Notes: generated by a model not told the origin, from the sequence alone. A stretch of DNA of 64,000 nucleotides from Gemmobacter aquatilis (GCF_900110025.1 NZ_FOCE01000004.1:1-64000), one strand, 5' to 3'. Positions 25,042-35,393 are shown, numbered from the stretch's first letter. Made by a program: numbers and translations.

Positions 25042-25466
25042 CACAGTTCCGGCAGCACGGCGCCCCAGTTGCGGCAATTGGCCGGATCGGCCCACCAAGC
25101 ATCCGTCGCGCCGATCCGCCAGTCTACCGCGACCCAGGTGTTACCCTCTTTCAGCAGCAGCGCCTGCATGTTGGCACCATCCATATAGGCCGGGTCCATC
25201 CCTTCGCGCTGCACCATCGGCGTGGCGTACAGGTCGATCTGTCCGCCCCCCGGGCGTTGCGGCGCCACCATCGCATAGGCAGCGCGCCCCTCCACCCGCA
25301 GTTCCTGCACGACGAATTCCACCGGCGCGCCCAGCTTTGCCTCGGCCAGCGGGCGCAGCGCATCCATCAGCGCCCGCCGTTCGGCGCTGCCTTTTGCAGG
25401 CTCGCTGAACGCCTCCGCAATCTGGGGCACAAGCATCAGGGCGATCAGGATCAGGGCGCGGTTCAT
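25038..25466 (-). CDS. Small secreted or periplasmic protein of unknown function
   Basis: A 142-residue protein with a clear signal peptide (MNRALILIALMLVPQIAEA, cleavage after AEA near residue 19). The mature part holds no motif I recognise; it has LRPLAEAKLGAPVEFVVQEL, a tryptophan-rich C-terminal half (VAVDWRIGATDAWWADP) and two cysteines (CRNWGAVLPELC) that could form a disulfide. The predicted beta-rich pattern with WVAVDW suggests a small ligand-binding or NTF2-like fold, but this is a guess. Convergent and overlapping at the stop codon with dprA, divergent from topA by 162 bp. Confidence 0.75.
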   Translation of the reverse strand: MNRALILIALMLVPQIAEAFSEPAKGSAERRALMDALRPLAEAKLGAPVEFVVQELRVEGRAAYAMVAPQRPGGGQIDLYATPMVQREGMDPAYMDGANMQALLLKEGNTWVAVDWRIGATDAWWADPANCRNWGAVLPELC

Positions 25467-25628
25467 TGACACATTCCATCTGGCGGTCAGGGATTTCGCG
25501 CTATCCTGCTCCGCTGCGCCACCTGCGTCAAACACTGGCAAGGCTTGACGGCAGGGACGCGCCTTGACATGGGTGCACGGTCCACTCATCGTTCCGCGCC
25601 GCCGTTCGGGCTGGCGCAAGAGGTATTC

Positions 25629-28232
25629 ATGGCAGTCGTCGTCGTCGAATCTCCGGCCAAGGCCAAGACAATCAACAAATATCTTGGTTCCGACTATACG
25701 GTGCTGGCCTCTTACGGCCATGTCCGCGATTTGCCGGCGAAAGATGGTTCGGTGGATACCGAGCATGATTTCGACATGAAATGGGAGGTCGCCACCGAAA
25801 GCAAAAAGCACGTCCGCGCCATTGCCGAAGCGCTGAAGACCGATGACGAACTGATCCTCGCCACCGACCCTGACCGCGAGGGCGAGGCGATTTCGTGGCA
25901 CCTGCAAGAGGCGCTGGCCTCGTCGCTGAAAAAAGGCAAGAAGGTCAGCCGCGTGACCTTCAACGCCATCACCAAAGCCGCCGTGACCGAGGCGATGAAG
26001 AACCCGCGCCAAGTGGATACGCCGCTGGTCGAGGCTTATCTGGCCCGCCGCGCGCTGGATTACCTCGTGGGCTTCACCCTCTCGCCCGTACTGTGGCGCA
26101 AGCTGCCCGGTGCCAAATCGGCGGGCCGGGTGCAATCTGTCTGCCTGCGCCTGATCGTCGAACGCGAGATGGAGATCGAGGCGTTCCGCGCCCGCGAATA
26201 CTGGTCGGTTACCGCCATCCTCGCCACCCCGCGCGGGCAGGAATATGAGGCGAAGCTGACCATCCTTGGCGGCAAGAAGCTGGACAAATTCGACATCCCG
26301 ACCGCCGAGGCCGCCGAGATTGCGGTGCAGGCTGTCACTTCCCGAACATTGGCTGTTTCATCGGTGGAATCGAAACCCGCCAGCCGCAACCCCTATCCGC
26401 CCTTCATGACCTCCACCCTGCAGCAAGAGGCCAGCCGCAAATTCGGCATGGGCGCGAAAGCCTGCATGAGTGCTGCGCAGCGCCTGTATGAGGCCGGGCA
26501 CATCACCTATATGCGGACCGACGGCATCGACATGGCGCCCGAAGCCGTGATGGCCGCCCGCGATGCGATCAAGGATCGTTTCGGCGCAGCTTACGTCCCC
26601 GACAGCCCGCGCATGTACAAGAACAAGGCCAAGAACGCGCAGGAGGCCCACGAATGTATCCGTCCGACCGAAATGAAGGCGGCACCCGAAACCCTGCGTC
26701 TGGTCGAGGCGGATCAGCGCAAGCTTTATGACCTGATCTGGAAACGCACCATCGCCAGCCAGATGGCGGCGGCACGGCTGGAACGCACCACGGTCGATAT
26801 CGCCAGCCCCGACGGGCAGGTGGGTCTGCGGGCCACCGGCCAGGTCGTGATGTTCGACGGCTTCCTCAAGGTCTATGACGAGGGCCGCGACGACGATGCC
26901 GAAGACGAAGGTCGTCTGCCGCAGATCATGCAGGGCGAACCGGCCGAGAAGCGCAAGATCACCCCCGACCAGCATTTCACCCAGCCGCCCGCCCGCTATA
27001 CCGAGGCGACGCTCGTCAAACGGATGGAAGAGCTGGGTATTGGCCGCCCCTCCACCTATGCGTCGATCATCACCACGATCCAGGACCGCGAATATGTCCG
27101 CAAGGACAAGAACCGCCTGATCCCCGAGGATAAAGGTCGCCTCGTAACTGCCTTCCTCACCAACTATTTCCGCAAATATGTGGAGTATGACTTCACCGCC
27201 GATCTGGAGGGCCAGCTTGATGACGTGTCGGCGGGTGAGCGGGACTACAAGGAAGTGCTGGCGCGCTTCTGGCGCGACTTCTCGGCGGCCGTGGCTGAAA
27301 CCGCCGATCTGCGCATTGGCGAAGTGCTCGACAAGATCGACGAATTCCTGGCGCCTCACCTGTACCCGGCCCGTGCCGATGGTGGCGACCCGCGCATTTG
27401 CCCGACCTGCGGCAGCGGGCGACTGCACCTGAAAACCGCCCGTTCCGGCGGCGCCTTCATCGGCTGCGGCAATTACCCCGACTGCCGCTATACCCGCCCG
27501 ATTTCGGTGGGCGACGATTCTGGGGCGATCTCGCCTGATGGCAAAATTCTGGGGCAAGACGAAGACGGCACCCCGATCAGCCTGCGCGCCGGGCGCTTCG
27601 GCCCCTATGTGCAAAAGGGTGAAGCCACGACCGAGGCACCCAAACCGCCGCGTGCCAGCCTGCCCAAGGGCTGGTCACCAGACAGCATCGACCTTGAGCG
27701 CGCGCTTCTGCTGCTGAACCTGCCGCGCCTGATCGGCGCGCATCCCGAAGACGGCGCCCCAGTCGAGGCCGGGATCGGCCGTTTCGGCCCCTTCGTGAAA
27801 CACAATACCACCTATGCCAATCTGCCCGAGGTGGAGGAAGTCTTCACCATCGGCATGAATCGCGCGATGGAAGTGCTTGCGCTGAAAGCCAGCCGGGGCA
27901 GGGGCGCCAGCGCCCCCGCGCAGCCGATCAAAGAGTTGGGGCAGCATCCCGATGGTGGTGTGATTTCGGTGATGCCGGGCCGCTATGGCCCCTATGTCAA
28001 ATGGGAAAAGGTCAACGCGACCCTGCCCAAGGACATCGAGCCCGAGGCGCTGACGCTGGACGAGGCACTGGCTCTGATCGCCGAAAAGGCGGGCAAGACG
28101 AAGAAACCGGCGAAAAAGGCGGCGGCCAAGCCCAAAGCCGCTGCCGCCGAAAAGCCCGCCAAGGCGAAGGTGGAAAAGCCTGTCGCTGCCAAGAAGCCTG
28201 CGGCCAAACGGGCGAAAAAAGCCGCCGAATAG
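25629..28232 (+). CDS. topA: DNA topoisomerase I
   Basis: TopA relaxes negative supercoils. The 867-residue protein begins with the TOPRIM domain (VVVESPAKAKTINKYLG, and ATDPDREGEAISWHL with the acidic metal ligands) and has catalytic Tyr294 in ITYMRTDG. A four-cysteine zinc ribbon starts at Cys591 (CPTCGSG...CGNYPDC). Three degenerate repeats with GRFGPYV, GRFGPFVK and GRYGPYVKW follow. The last 60 residues are a lysine/alanine-rich DNA-binding tail. The start at 25629 has AAGAGG upstream; the longer frame from 25545 lacks this. Typical of alphaproteobacterial TopA. Confidence 0.96.
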   Translation: MAVVVVESPAKAKTINKYLGSDYTVLASYGHVRDLPAKDGSVDTEHDFDMKWEVATESKKHVRAIAEALKTDDELILATDPDREGEAISWHLQEALASSLKKGKKVSRVTFNAITKAAVTEAMKNPRQVDTPLVEAYLARRALDYLVGFTLSPVLWRKLPGAKSAGRVQSVCLRLIVEREMEIEAFRAREYWSVTAILATPRGQEYEAKLTILGGKKLDKFDIPTAEAAEIAVQAVTSRTLAVSSVESKPASRNPYPPFMTSTLQQEASRKFGMGAKACMSAAQRLYEAGHITYMRTDGIDMAPEAVMAARDAIKDRFGAAYVPDSPRMYKNKAKNAQEAHECIRPTEMKAAPETLRLVEADQRKLYDLIWKRTIASQMAAARLERTTVDIASPDGQVGLRATGQVVMFDGFLKVYDEGRDDDAEDEGRLPQIMQGEPAEKRKITPDQHFTQPPARYTEATLVKRMEELGIGRPSTYASIITTIQDREYVRKDKNRLIPEDKGRLVTAFLTNYFRKYVEYDFTADLEGQLDDVSAGERDYKEVLARFWRDFSAAVAETADLRIGEVLDKIDEFLAPHLYPARADGGDPRICPTCGSGRLHLKTARSGGAFIGCGNYPDCRYTRPISVGDDSGAISPDGKILGQDEDGTPISLRAGRFGPYVQKGEATTEAPKPPRASLPKGWSPDSIDLERALLLLNLPRLIGAHPEDGAPVEAGIGRFGPFVKHNTTYANLPEVEEVFTIGMNRAMEVLALKASRGRGASAPAQPIKELGQHPDGGVISVMPGRYGPYVKWEKVNATLPKDIEPEALTLDEALALIAEKAGKTKKPAKKAAAKPKAAAAEKPAKAKVEKPVAAKKPAAKRAKKAAE

Positions 28233-28272
28233 GCCCGGCACGACCCTCAGGGGGATTGACCAAAGGCCAAGA

Positions 28273-28290
28273 GGGGGCGCGAGCGCCCCC
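28273..28290. terminator. GC-rich hairpin between topA and choV
   Basis: GGGGGCG-CGAG-CGCCCCC forms a seven-bp stem with a four-base loop between the convergent topA and choV 3' ends, without a T-tract. It probably serves both genes as a weak terminator or 3' stabiliser. Confidence 0.5.
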
Positions 28291-28298
28291 TGCTGCGC

Positions 28299-29324
28299 TT
28301 ACATGCCGCGCGGGTTGACGAGCTTGCCCATCACATCCGCCGCCCGGATCGCGCCGATGCCGTTGCCTGCCTGTGTCACGGCAAGCTCATCTGCCCCATC
28401 GCGGAAAAGTTCCATAACCACCTTCACAGGAGTTTCGGCATCGACGGCGCGGCTGGCGGAAGATGGGCCCAGCCGCATCACATCGCGCGCGGTCAGCACG
28501 CTCAGCGGGTTCATATGCGCCACGAAATCCGCCACATACTCGCTCACCGGATTGGCAATGATTTCGCGGGCGGTGCCGCATTGCACGATCCGCCCGCCCT
28601 CCATCAGCGCGATGCGATTGCCGATCTTGAACGCCTCGTCTAGATCATGGCTGACGAAGACAATGGTGCGCTTCAGCCGGGCCTGCAAATCCAGCAATTC
28701 GTCCTGCAGCTTGGCCCGGATCAGCGGATCCAGCGCCGAGAACGGCTCGTCCATCAGCAGAATCGGCGCCTGTGTCACAAAGGCACGCGCCAGGCCAACC
28801 CGCTGCTGCATCCCCCCTGACAGGTCACCGACCTTGCGGTCGGCCCATTGGCTCAGGTTGACCAGCGCCAGCTGTTCATCGACAGGTTTGCGCCGCGCCT
28901 CTGGTGTAATGCCCGCCAGTTCCAGCCCCAGCCCGACATTTTCGCGCACTGTGCGCCAGGGCAGAAGGCCGAACTGCTGGAACACCATTGCGATCCGGTT
29001 CAGCCGCAACCGGCGCAGGGTTTCCGGGTCGGCCTTGGTGACCGACACCATCTTGTCGCCATCCGACACCCGCACCTCGCCGCGCACCACGGGATTCAGC
29101 GCATTGACCCCGCGCAGCAGCGTCGATTTGCCAGAGCCTGACAGCCCCATCAGCACAAGGATCTCGCCCTCTTCCACCGTCAGCGAGCAGTCATGCACGC
29201 CGAGGATCTGTCCGGTCGCCTGCTGCACTTCGGCGCGGCTCAGCCCCTTGTCCATCAGCGGCAGCGCGCGGTCCGGCGCATCGCCAAAGACGATGGAAAC
29301 ACGATCAAATTCAACAGCCGTCAT
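28299..29324 (-). CDS. choV: Choline ABC transporter ATP-binding protein ChoV
   Basis: A 341-residue ABC ATPase of the choline/glycine-betaine family. It has the Walker A GLSGSGKST (60-68), the Q-loop FQQFGLLPW, the signature DLSGGMQQR, the Walker B ILLMDEPFSALDP and switch FVSHDLDEA. A C-terminal extension of about 70 residues resembles a degenerate CBS pair. It overlaps choW by four bases and is the last gene of choX-choW-choV. Its place beside betIBA supports choline as substrate rather than preformed betaine. Confidence 0.93.
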   Translation of the reverse strand: MTAVEFDRVSIVFGDAPDRALPLMDKGLSRAEVQQATGQILGVHDCSLTVEEGEILVLMGLSGSGKSTLLRGVNALNPVVRGEVRVSDGDKMVSVTKADPETLRRLRLNRIAMVFQQFGLLPWRTVRENVGLGLELAGITPEARRKPVDEQLALVNLSQWADRKVGDLSGGMQQRVGLARAFVTQAPILLMDEPFSALDPLIRAKLQDELLDLQARLKRTIVFVSHDLDEAFKIGNRIALMEGGRIVQCGTAREIIANPVSEYVADFVAHMNPLSVLTARDVMRLGPSSASRAVDAETPVKVVMELFRDGADELAVTQAGNGIGAIRAADVMGKLVNPRGM

Positions 29325-30157
29325 TTGCGGGTCACCCTCAGCATACGGTCCAGCATGATGGCCACCACCACGATGATGAAGCCGGATTCAAAGCCAAGCG
29401 CGGTGTTGACCGAGTTCAGCGCCCGTACCACCGGCACACCCAGCCCGTTCGCGCCCACCAGCGCCGCGATCACCACCATCGACAGCGACAGCATGATCGT
29501 CTGGTTCAGCCCGACCATGATCTGCGGCAGGGCATAGGGCAGCTCCACCTTCCACAGCACCTGCCGCTTGGTTGCGCCAAAGGCGGTGGCCGCTTCCAGC
29601 AGCGGCTCGGGCGTGGAGGCCACGCCCAGCTGTGTCATGCGGATCGGCGCGGGTAGCACGAAGATCACCGTGGCGATCAGGCCGGGCACCATGCCGATTC
29701 CGAAAAACACAATGGCCGGAATGAGATAGACGAAGGTCGGCAGCGTCTGCATCAGATCCAGCACCGGGGTCATCGCGGCAAAGACCTTGGGTCGATGCGC
29801 GGCCCAGATGCCGATCGGTACGCCGATCCCCATGCAAACCACGCAGGAAGACAGCACCAGCGTCAGGCTTTCGGTCGTCTCCTCCCAGTATCCCTGGTTA
29901 AGGATGAAGCCGAAGGCCACCAGCACGAACAGCACCACCTTCCAGCTGCGCTGCAGATACCAGGTCAGGCCGAGGAAACAGGCCATGATGACCAGCGGAT
30001 GCGGCGTTTGCAGCACCCAGAGGATTGCGTTGATCAGCGCCTCCATCACGGCGCCCATGGCGTCGAACAACGGGGCGAGGTTTACCTTCATCCAGTCGAA
30101 GGCGAATTTTGAAATCTTGCCAAGCGGCAATTTGGAATCTGTCAGCCAGTCGAGCAT
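29321..30157 (-). CDS. choW: Choline ABC transporter permease ChoW
   Basis: A 278-residue inner membrane permease with about six transmembrane segments. It has the EAA-like loop ASTPEPLLEAATAFGATKRQ (followed by VLWKVELPYALPQI), which docks to the ATPase, and ends in the family pattern LDRMLRVTR. The stop overlaps the choV start by four bases. It follows choX after a 79-bp gap that holds a strong hairpin. It forms the membrane channel of the choline importer. Confidence 0.93.
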   Translation of the reverse strand: MLDWLTDSKLPLGKISKFAFDWMKVNLAPLFDAMGAVMEALINAILWVLQTPHPLVIMACFLGLTWYLQRSWKVVLFVLVAFGFILNQGYWEETTESLTLVLSSCVVCMGIGVPIGIWAAHRPKVFAAMTPVLDLMQTLPTFVYLIPAIVFFGIGMVPGLIATVIFVLPAPIRMTQLGVASTPEPLLEAATAFGATKRQVLWKVELPYALPQIMVGLNQTIMLSLSMVVIAALVGANGLGVPVVRALNSVNTALGFESGFIIVVVAIMLDRMLRVTRK

Positions 30158-30200
30158 CCGGCGGGCGTCCTTTTCGGGCGGAGGAGGATGTCAGAAAAGG

Positions 30201-30227
30201 CTTCCCCCGCCACCGGGGCGGGGGAAG
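30201..30227 (-). terminator. Strong hairpin between choX and choW (attenuator or mRNA stabiliser)
   Basis: CTTCCCCCGC and GCGGGGGAAG are perfect ten-bp arms around a seven-base loop. It follows the choX stop by ten bases and has no T-tract, so it is more likely to stabilise choX mRNA, allowing more binding protein than permease, than to stop transcription fully. Confidence 0.7.
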
Positions 30228-30236
30228 ACGCGGGGA

Positions 30237-31172
30237 TCAGAGGCCGAGCGCGGTTTTCACCGCCGCCATCGCATCGCCGCCGTCCTTGGTGGTCACACCG
30301 GCCAGCCAAGGCTCGATCACCGTGGGATTGGCTTTCAGCCAGGTGGTGGCGGCCTCTTTCGGGTCGGTGCCGTCATCCAGGATCGCGCCCATGATCTCGT
30401 TTTCCATCGGCAGCGTGAAGGCAAGGTTTTCCAGCAGTTTGCCGGTATTCGGGCATTCGGCGACATAGCCTTTGCGCACATTGGTGGCCACGACCGCGCC
30501 ACCCAGATTCGGGCCGAAGAACTCGTCGCCGCCGGTCAGGTAGGTCATCTTGAAGTTGGCGTTCATCGGGTGGGGTTCCCAGCCGAGGAAGATGATCGGG
30601 GCGCTGTCGCCCGTGGTGCGCGCCACTTCCGCCAGCATCCCCTGTTCCGAGCTTTCGACAACCTCGAAGCCCTTCAGCCCGAAGGCGTCCTTCTCGATCA
30701 TGTCGAGGATCAGGCGGTTGCCGTCATTGCCCGGCTCGATCCCGTAGATCTTGCCTTCCAACGCGTCCTTGTTCTTGGCGATGTCGCTGAAATCCTTGAT
30801 CCCCAGCGCTGCGCCCGCCTCGTTGGTGGCCAGCGTGTATTTCGCGCCTTCCAGATTGACGCGCACGGTTTCTACCGTGCCCGCATCGCGATAGGGGGCC
30901 AGATCGGCCTCCATCGTCGGCATCCAGTTGCCGAGGAACACATCCACGTCACCGCCCGCCAGCGCGGTATAGGTCACCGGAACGGACAGGATCTTGGTTT
31001 CCGTCTCGTATCCCAGCGCTTCCAGCACGACGGTGGTGGCGGCCGTGGTGGCGGTGATGTCGGTCCAGCCGACATCCGAGAAGATCACTTTGTCGCAGTC
31101 GGCCGCATGGGCCGTGCCTGCAAGGGCGAACGCCACCGTGGTGGCAAGGAGGGTGGATTTCATCTTGGTCAT
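30237..31172 (-). CDS. choX: Choline-binding periplasmic protein ChoX
   Basis: A 311-residue periplasmic solute-binding protein of the glycine betaine/choline (OpuAC-like) class. A signal peptide covers about residues 1-25 (MKSTLLATTVAFALAGTAHA). The mature protein has VGWTDITATTAATTVVLEAL, FLGNWMPTMEADLAPYRDAG and IIFLGWEPHPMNANFKMTYL, where the tryptophans form the aromatic box that holds the trimethylammonium group in this family. The start at 31172 follows GGGAA; Met4 is an alternative. First gene of choXWV, divergent from betI. Confidence 0.93.
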   Translation of the reverse strand: MTKMKSTLLATTVAFALAGTAHAADCDKVIFSDVGWTDITATTAATTVVLEALGYETETKILSVPVTYTALAGGDVDVFLGNWMPTMEADLAPYRDAGTVETVRVNLEGAKYTLATNEAGAALGIKDFSDIAKNKDALEGKIYGIEPGNDGNRLILDMIEKDAFGLKGFEVVESSEQGMLAEVARTTGDSAPIIFLGWEPHPMNANFKMTYLTGGDEFFGPNLGGAVVATNVRKGYVAECPNTGKLLENLAFTLPMENEIMGAILDDGTDPKEAATTWLKANPTVIEPWLAGVTTKDGGDAMAAVKTALGL

Positions 31173-31212
31173 GTCGATTCCCTGATGTCTGCGGCTTGGA
31201 CGTTTTTTGTTG

Positions 31213-31226
31213 ATTGACGAGTCAAT
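31213..31226. promoter_or_regulatory. Candidate BetI operator
   Basis: ATTGAC-GA-GTCAAT is a perfect 14-bp palindrome 40 bp from the choX start and 50 bp from the betI start. BetI operators in other bacteria are AT-rich palindromes of the TTGA...TCAA type. It could control both the transport and oxidation units. Confidence 0.7.
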
Positions 31227-31276
31227 AAACTTCGCGTTAGCTCCGTTTGGCAAGTCTTTTTTTCAGGAAAACCACC

Positions 31277-31858
31277 GTGCCGAAGCTTGGAATGGAGCCT
31301 ATCCGAAAGGCCGCACTGGTCAAAGCAACCATCGTGGAGATTGGTCGCGCCGGATCGCTGGATGTGACGGTCAGCCAGATCGCCAAACGCGCGGGCATGT
31401 CCTCGGCGCTGGCGCATCACTATTTCGGCTCGAAAGAAGACATCTTTCTTGCGGCCATGCGCCATATCCTTTCGCTTTATGGCGCGGAAGTGCGCGGGGC
31501 ACTTTCGGCGGTCGATGGGCCCGAGGCGCGGCTGCAGGCGATTCTGCGCGCCAGCTTCAGCCCCGGCAACTTCCGGCGTGAGGCGGTGAGCGCCTGGCTC
31601 AACTTTTACGTTCTGGCGCAGACGGTGCCGCAGGCGCGGCGCCTGCTGGCGATCTATCAGCGGCGCCTGAAATCCAACCTGCTGTTTTGCCTGCGTCCGC
31701 TGATCGGCACGCGGGCGGATGCTGTGGCTGACGGGCTGGGGGCGCTGATCGACGGCGTTTACCTGCGCGAAGCCTTGAAGGAGGGGCCGCCTGATTCGGC
31801 CTCGTCGGTGGCCACGGTGCTGGAATTCGTGGCGGCAGAACTGAAGGGGCGCGACTGA
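31277..31858 (+). CDS. betI: TetR-family choline-responsive repressor BetI
   Basis: BetI represses the bet genes and is released by choline. The 193-residue protein begins with [20 protein letters not shown], the characteristic BetI N-terminus, and has the TetR helix-turn-helix [24 protein letters not shown] start at 31277 is chosen because AGGAAA lies six bases before it and because BetI proteins begin at this point; a frame from 31247 is longer but lacks a ribosome site. The stop overlaps the betB ATG by one base. Confidence 0.93.
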   Translation: MPKLGMEPIRKAALVKATIVEIGRAGSLDVTVSQIAKRAGMSSALAHHYFGSKEDIFLAAMRHILSLYGAEVRGALSAVDGPEARLQAILRASFSPGNFRREAVSAWLNFYVLAQTVPQARRLLAIYQRRLKSNLLFCLRPLIGTRADAVADGLGALIDGVYLREALKEGPPDSASSVATVLEFVAAELKGRD

Positions 31859-33312
31859 TGCAAGCTCAACCCAAAGCCAGCCATTTCGTGAATGGCGCCT
31901 ATCTGGAAGACCCGGCCGGGGCGCCGATTGACGTGATCTATCCCGCCACCGGCGCGGTGATCGCCCGTCTGCACGAGGCGACGCCTGCGGTGATCGAGGC
32001 GGCGTTGGCCTCGGCCAAAGCGGCGCAAAAGGCTTGGGCCGCCACCCGCCCGGTGGAGCGTTCGCGTATCCTGCGCCGCGCCGTCGATCTGATTCGAGAT
32101 CGCAATGCCGAGCTTTCGCTTCTGGAAACGCTGGATACCGGCAAGCCGCTGCAGGAAACCACGGTGGCCGATTGGCCGTCGGGCGCCGATGCGCTGGAGT
32201 TTTTCGCCGGTCTCGCGCCCTCGGTCACCGGCGAAACCGTGCCGCTGGGCCGCGATTTCGTCTATACGCTGCGCGAGCCGCTCGGGGTTTGCGTCGGTAT
32301 CGGTGCGTGGAACTACCCTAGCCAGATCGCTTGCTGGAAAGCTGCGCCCGCGCTGAGCCTTGGCAATGCGATGATCTTCAAACCTTCCGAAGTCACGCCG
32401 CTTGGCGCGCTGAAACTGGCCGAGATTCTGGTGGAGGCCGGGCTGCCTGCGGGTCTGTTCAACGTCGTGCAGGGCAGGGGGGCCGTGGGGGCGGCGTTGG
32501 TCACCGATCCGCGTGTGGCCAAGGTCTCGCTCACCGGCTCGGTGCCGACGGGACGGCGTGTCTATGCCGCCGCTGCCGACGGTGTGCGCCATGTGACGAT
32601 GGAACTGGGCGGCAAATCGCCGCTGATCATCTTCGATGACGCCGATGTCGAAAGCGCCATCGGTGCGGCCATGCTGGGCAATTTCTATTCGACCGGCCAG
32701 ATCTGCTCCAACGGTACCCGCGTTTTTGTGCAAACGGGTATCAAGGACCGCTTCCTTTCCCGGTTGGCCGAACGCACCGCTTCGATCCGTCTTGGCGATC
32801 CGCTGGATATGGAAACGCAGCTCGGGCCACTGGTCTCCGAGGCGCATATGCAAAAAGTGCTGAACTATATGCAAATTGCAGAACGCGAAGGCGCCACACT
32901 GATCTGCGGCGGCGGACGTGCCGCGCTGAACAGCGGTTTTTATGTGCAACCCACCGTGTTTGCAAATGTCACTGACGACATGACCCTCGCTCGCGAAGAG
33001 GTGTTCGGCCCGGTCATGGCCGTGCTGGATTTCGACAGCGAAGACGAGGTGATTGCGCGTGCCAATGACACTGAATTCGGCCTCGCCGCCGGGGTCTTCA
33101 CCGCCGATCTGACGCGCGGCCACCGCGTGGTCGGGCAGTTGGAGGCCGGAACCTGCTGGATCAACGCCTATAACCTGACCCCGGTCGAAGGCCCTTTCGG
33201 TGGCGTGAAGCTCTCTGGTGTCGGGCGTGAAAACAGCAAGGCCGCTGTCGAACATTATACCCAGATCAAATCTGTCTACGTGGGCATGGGCCCCGTCGAT
33301 TCGCCCTACTGA
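31858..33312 (+). CDS. betB: Betaine aldehyde dehydrogenase
   Basis: BetB oxidises betaine aldehyde to glycine betaine with NAD(P)+, giving an osmoprotectant or a carbon and nitrogen source. The 484-residue aldehyde dehydrogenase has [18 protein letters not shown], the general base Glu249 in TMELGGKSP and the nucleophile Cys283 in [14 protein letters not shown]. It is translationally coupled to betI (ATG overlaps TGA) and followed by betA after seven bases, forming betI-betB-betA. Confidence 0.95.
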   Translation: MQAQPKASHFVNGAYLEDPAGAPIDVIYPATGAVIARLHEATPAVIEAALASAKAAQKAWAATRPVERSRILRRAVDLIRDRNAELSLLETLDTGKPLQETTVADWPSGADALEFFAGLAPSVTGETVPLGRDFVYTLREPLGVCVGIGAWNYPSQIACWKAAPALSLGNAMIFKPSEVTPLGALKLAEILVEAGLPAGLFNVVQGRGAVGAALVTDPRVAKVSLTGSVPTGRRVYAAAADGVRHVTMELGGKSPLIIFDDADVESAIGAAMLGNFYSTGQICSNGTRVFVQTGIKDRFLSRLAERTASIRLGDPLDMETQLGPLVSEAHMQKVLNYMQIAEREGATLICGGGRAALNSGFYVQPTVFANVTDDMTLAREEVFGPVMAVLDFDSEDEVIARANDTEFGLAAGVFTADLTRGHRVVGQLEAGTCWINAYNLTPVEGPFGGVKLSGVGRENSKAAVEHYTQIKSVYVGMGPVDSPY

Positions 33313-33319
33313 GGTGCCT

Positions 33320-34972
33320 ATGAGCAGCGAATATGTGATCGTCGGCGCGGGCTCTGCCGGTTGCGCCATGGCCTACCGTCTGGCCGAGGCCGGGCGCAGC
33401 GTCACCGTCATCGAACATGGCGGCACCGATGCCGGGCCCTTCATCCAGATGCCGGGTGCGCTCAGCTATCCGATGAATATGAACCGCTATGACTGGGGTT
33501 TCCAGACCGAACCGGAACCGCATCTGGGGGGGCGTGTCCTGGCCACACCGCGCGGCAAGGTGATCGGCGGCTCATCTTCGATCAACGGCATGGTTTATGT
33601 GCGGGGCCATGCGCGCGACTTCGACCATTGGGCCGAACAGGGGGCGAATGGCTGGTCTTACGCCGATGTGCTGCCCTATTTCCGCCGGATGGAAAGCTGG
33701 CATGGCGAGACCGGCGATGCTGCCTTCCGCGGCAATGATGGTCCGCTGCACATTACCCGTGGCCCCCGGTCCAATCCGCTGTTCAATGCCTTCATCGAGG
33801 CGGGTGCGCAGGCCGGTTACCCGGTGACGCCCGATTACAACGGCCAGCAGCAGGAAGGATTCGGCGCCATGGAGGCGACGATCTGGAAGGGGCAGCGCTG
33901 GTCAGCCGCCAATGCCTATCTGAAACCGGCGCTGAAAACCGGCCGGGTGAAGGTGGAGCGCGGCTTTGCCCGCCGCGTGGTGATCGAGAACGGTCGTGCC
34001 ACCGGAGTCGAGATCGAGCAGCGCGGCCAGATCGTCACCATCTCCGCTGCGCGCGAGGTTGTTCTGGCAGCGTCCTCGATCAACACGCCCAAGCTTTTGT
34101 TGTTGTCCGGCATTGGCGCGGCGAGCCATCTTGGTAGCCTCGGAATACCTGTGGTGGCAGATCGGCCAGGCGTTGGCGCGAATTTGCAGGACCACCTCGA
34201 GCTATATTTGCAGTTTGCATCTCGCCTGCCGATCACGCTGTACAAATACTGGAATCTCTGGGGCAAGGCGATGGTCGGCGCGCAATGGCTGCTGACGCGC
34301 AAGGGGCTTGGCGCCTCGAACCAGTTCGAGGCCTGCGCCTTCATCCGGTCCAAATCCGGGGTCGATTACCCGGATATCCAGTATCACTTCCTGCCGATCG
34401 CCGTGCGCTATGACGGCAAGGCCGCCGCCGAAGGGCATGGCTTCCAGACCCATGTCGGCCCGATGCGCTCGGTCTCGCGTGGGGCTGTCACGCTGCGCTC
34501 TGCCGATCCGGCGGCAGCGCCGCGCATCCAGTTCAACTACATGTCGCACGACTCGGATTGGGACGATTTCCGCCGTTGCATCCGTCTGACCCGCGAAATC
34601 ATCGGGCAGGACGCGTTCAAACCCTATTACAAATCGGAAATCCAGCCCGGTCTTGCCCTGCAATCTGATGACGAGCTGAACGGGTTTATCAAGGAGCATG
34701 TCGAAAGCGCCTATCACCCCTGCGGCACCGCCCGCATGGGGCGGCGCGACGATCCGACGGCGGTGATTGACCCGGAATGTCGGGTGATTGGCGTCGAGGG
34801 CCTGCGGGTCGCCGACAGTTCGATCTTCCCGCGGGTGACCAATGGCAATCTGAACGGCCCTTCGATCATGGTGGGCGAAAAAGCTGCAGATCATCTGCTG
34901 GGGCGCACGCCTCTCGCACCCTCCAACCAGGAGCCGTGGATCAACCCGAACTGGCGGGTCAGCCAACGCTAG
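33320..34972 (+). CDS. betA: Choline dehydrogenase
   Basis: BetA, a membrane-associated FAD enzyme, oxidises choline to betaine aldehyde. The 550-residue GMC oxidoreductase has the dinucleotide-binding [17 protein letters not shown] (from residue 9), [15 protein letters not shown], the second GMC signature ([17 protein letters not shown]) and the active-site block [10 protein letters not shown] near the C-terminus with [17 protein letters not shown]. The start at 33320 follows GAGGTG and lies seven bases after betB. It completes the choline-to-betaine pathway fed by ChoXWV. Confidence 0.95.
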   Translation: MSSEYVIVGAGSAGCAMAYRLAEAGRSVTVIEHGGTDAGPFIQMPGALSYPMNMNRYDWGFQTEPEPHLGGRVLATPRGKVIGGSSSINGMVYVRGHARDFDHWAEQGANGWSYADVLPYFRRMESWHGETGDAAFRGNDGPLHITRGPRSNPLFNAFIEAGAQAGYPVTPDYNGQQQEGFGAMEATIWKGQRWSAANAYLKPALKTGRVKVERGFARRVVIENGRATGVEIEQRGQIVTISAAREVVLAASSINTPKLLLLSGIGAASHLGSLGIPVVADRPGVGANLQDHLELYLQFASRLPITLYKYWNLWGKAMVGAQWLLTRKGLGASNQFEACAFIRSKSGVDYPDIQYHFLPIAVRYDGKAAAEGHGFQTHVGPMRSVSRGAVTLRSADPAAAPRIQFNYMSHDSDWDDFRRCIRLTREIIGQDAFKPYYKSEIQPGLALQSDDELNGFIKEHVESAYHPCGTARMGRRDDPTAVIDPECRVIGVEGLRVADSSIFPRVTNGNLNGPSIMVGEKAADHLLGRTPLAPSNQEPWINPNWRVSQR

Positions 34973-35147
34973 GCCATCTGTGCGGCTCTGCATCGTCATG
35001 GCCCCGAGGATCCATCCGGGATCATTTGCGTTTGGGCAAATCCTGCGGCGGGAATTTCGATTTTCCTGCGGAATTTGATCCGGGTCAATGTGACCAGCAG
35101 CGTGCCGCACTAGCGTCAGATCGTTACGACCAAGGAGGAAACTGACG

Positions 35148-35384
35148 ATGGCGAACACCCCGCACGAACTGGCAGAGGAATTCCCGGCCGAGGCAGGCAA
35201 GATTTCGGCGCTGAAGGAAACAGATGCCCATTTCGCCCGTCTGGTCGAAGAATATCACGAGGTGAACCGCAAGGTGCACCGCGCAGAAACGCTGGTGGAA
35301 CCGATGGCGCCTGAGCATGAAACCGATTTGCGCAAGCAACGCTCGGCACTGAAAGATCAGATCTGGCAGCGTCTTAGCGCCTGA
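35148..35384 (+). CDS. YdcH/DUF465 family protein
   Basis: A 78-residue helical protein of the DUF465 (YdcH) family. It shows the family pattern of a hydrophilic helical hairpin: FARLVEEYHEVNRKVHRAET, then HETDLRKQRSALKDQIWQRL. No enzymatic function is known for the family. AAGGAGG lies seven to eight bases before the ATG. It stands alone between betA and pccR and is followed by a terminator. The 175-bp upstream gap contains an ATTTGC-N6-GCAAAT inverted repeat at 35024-35041. Confidence 0.85.
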   Translation: MANTPHELAEEFPAEAGKISALKETDAHFARLVEEYHEVNRKVHRAETLVEPMAPEHETDLRKQRSALKDQIWQRLSA

Positions 35385-35393
35385 TCTTGGAGT

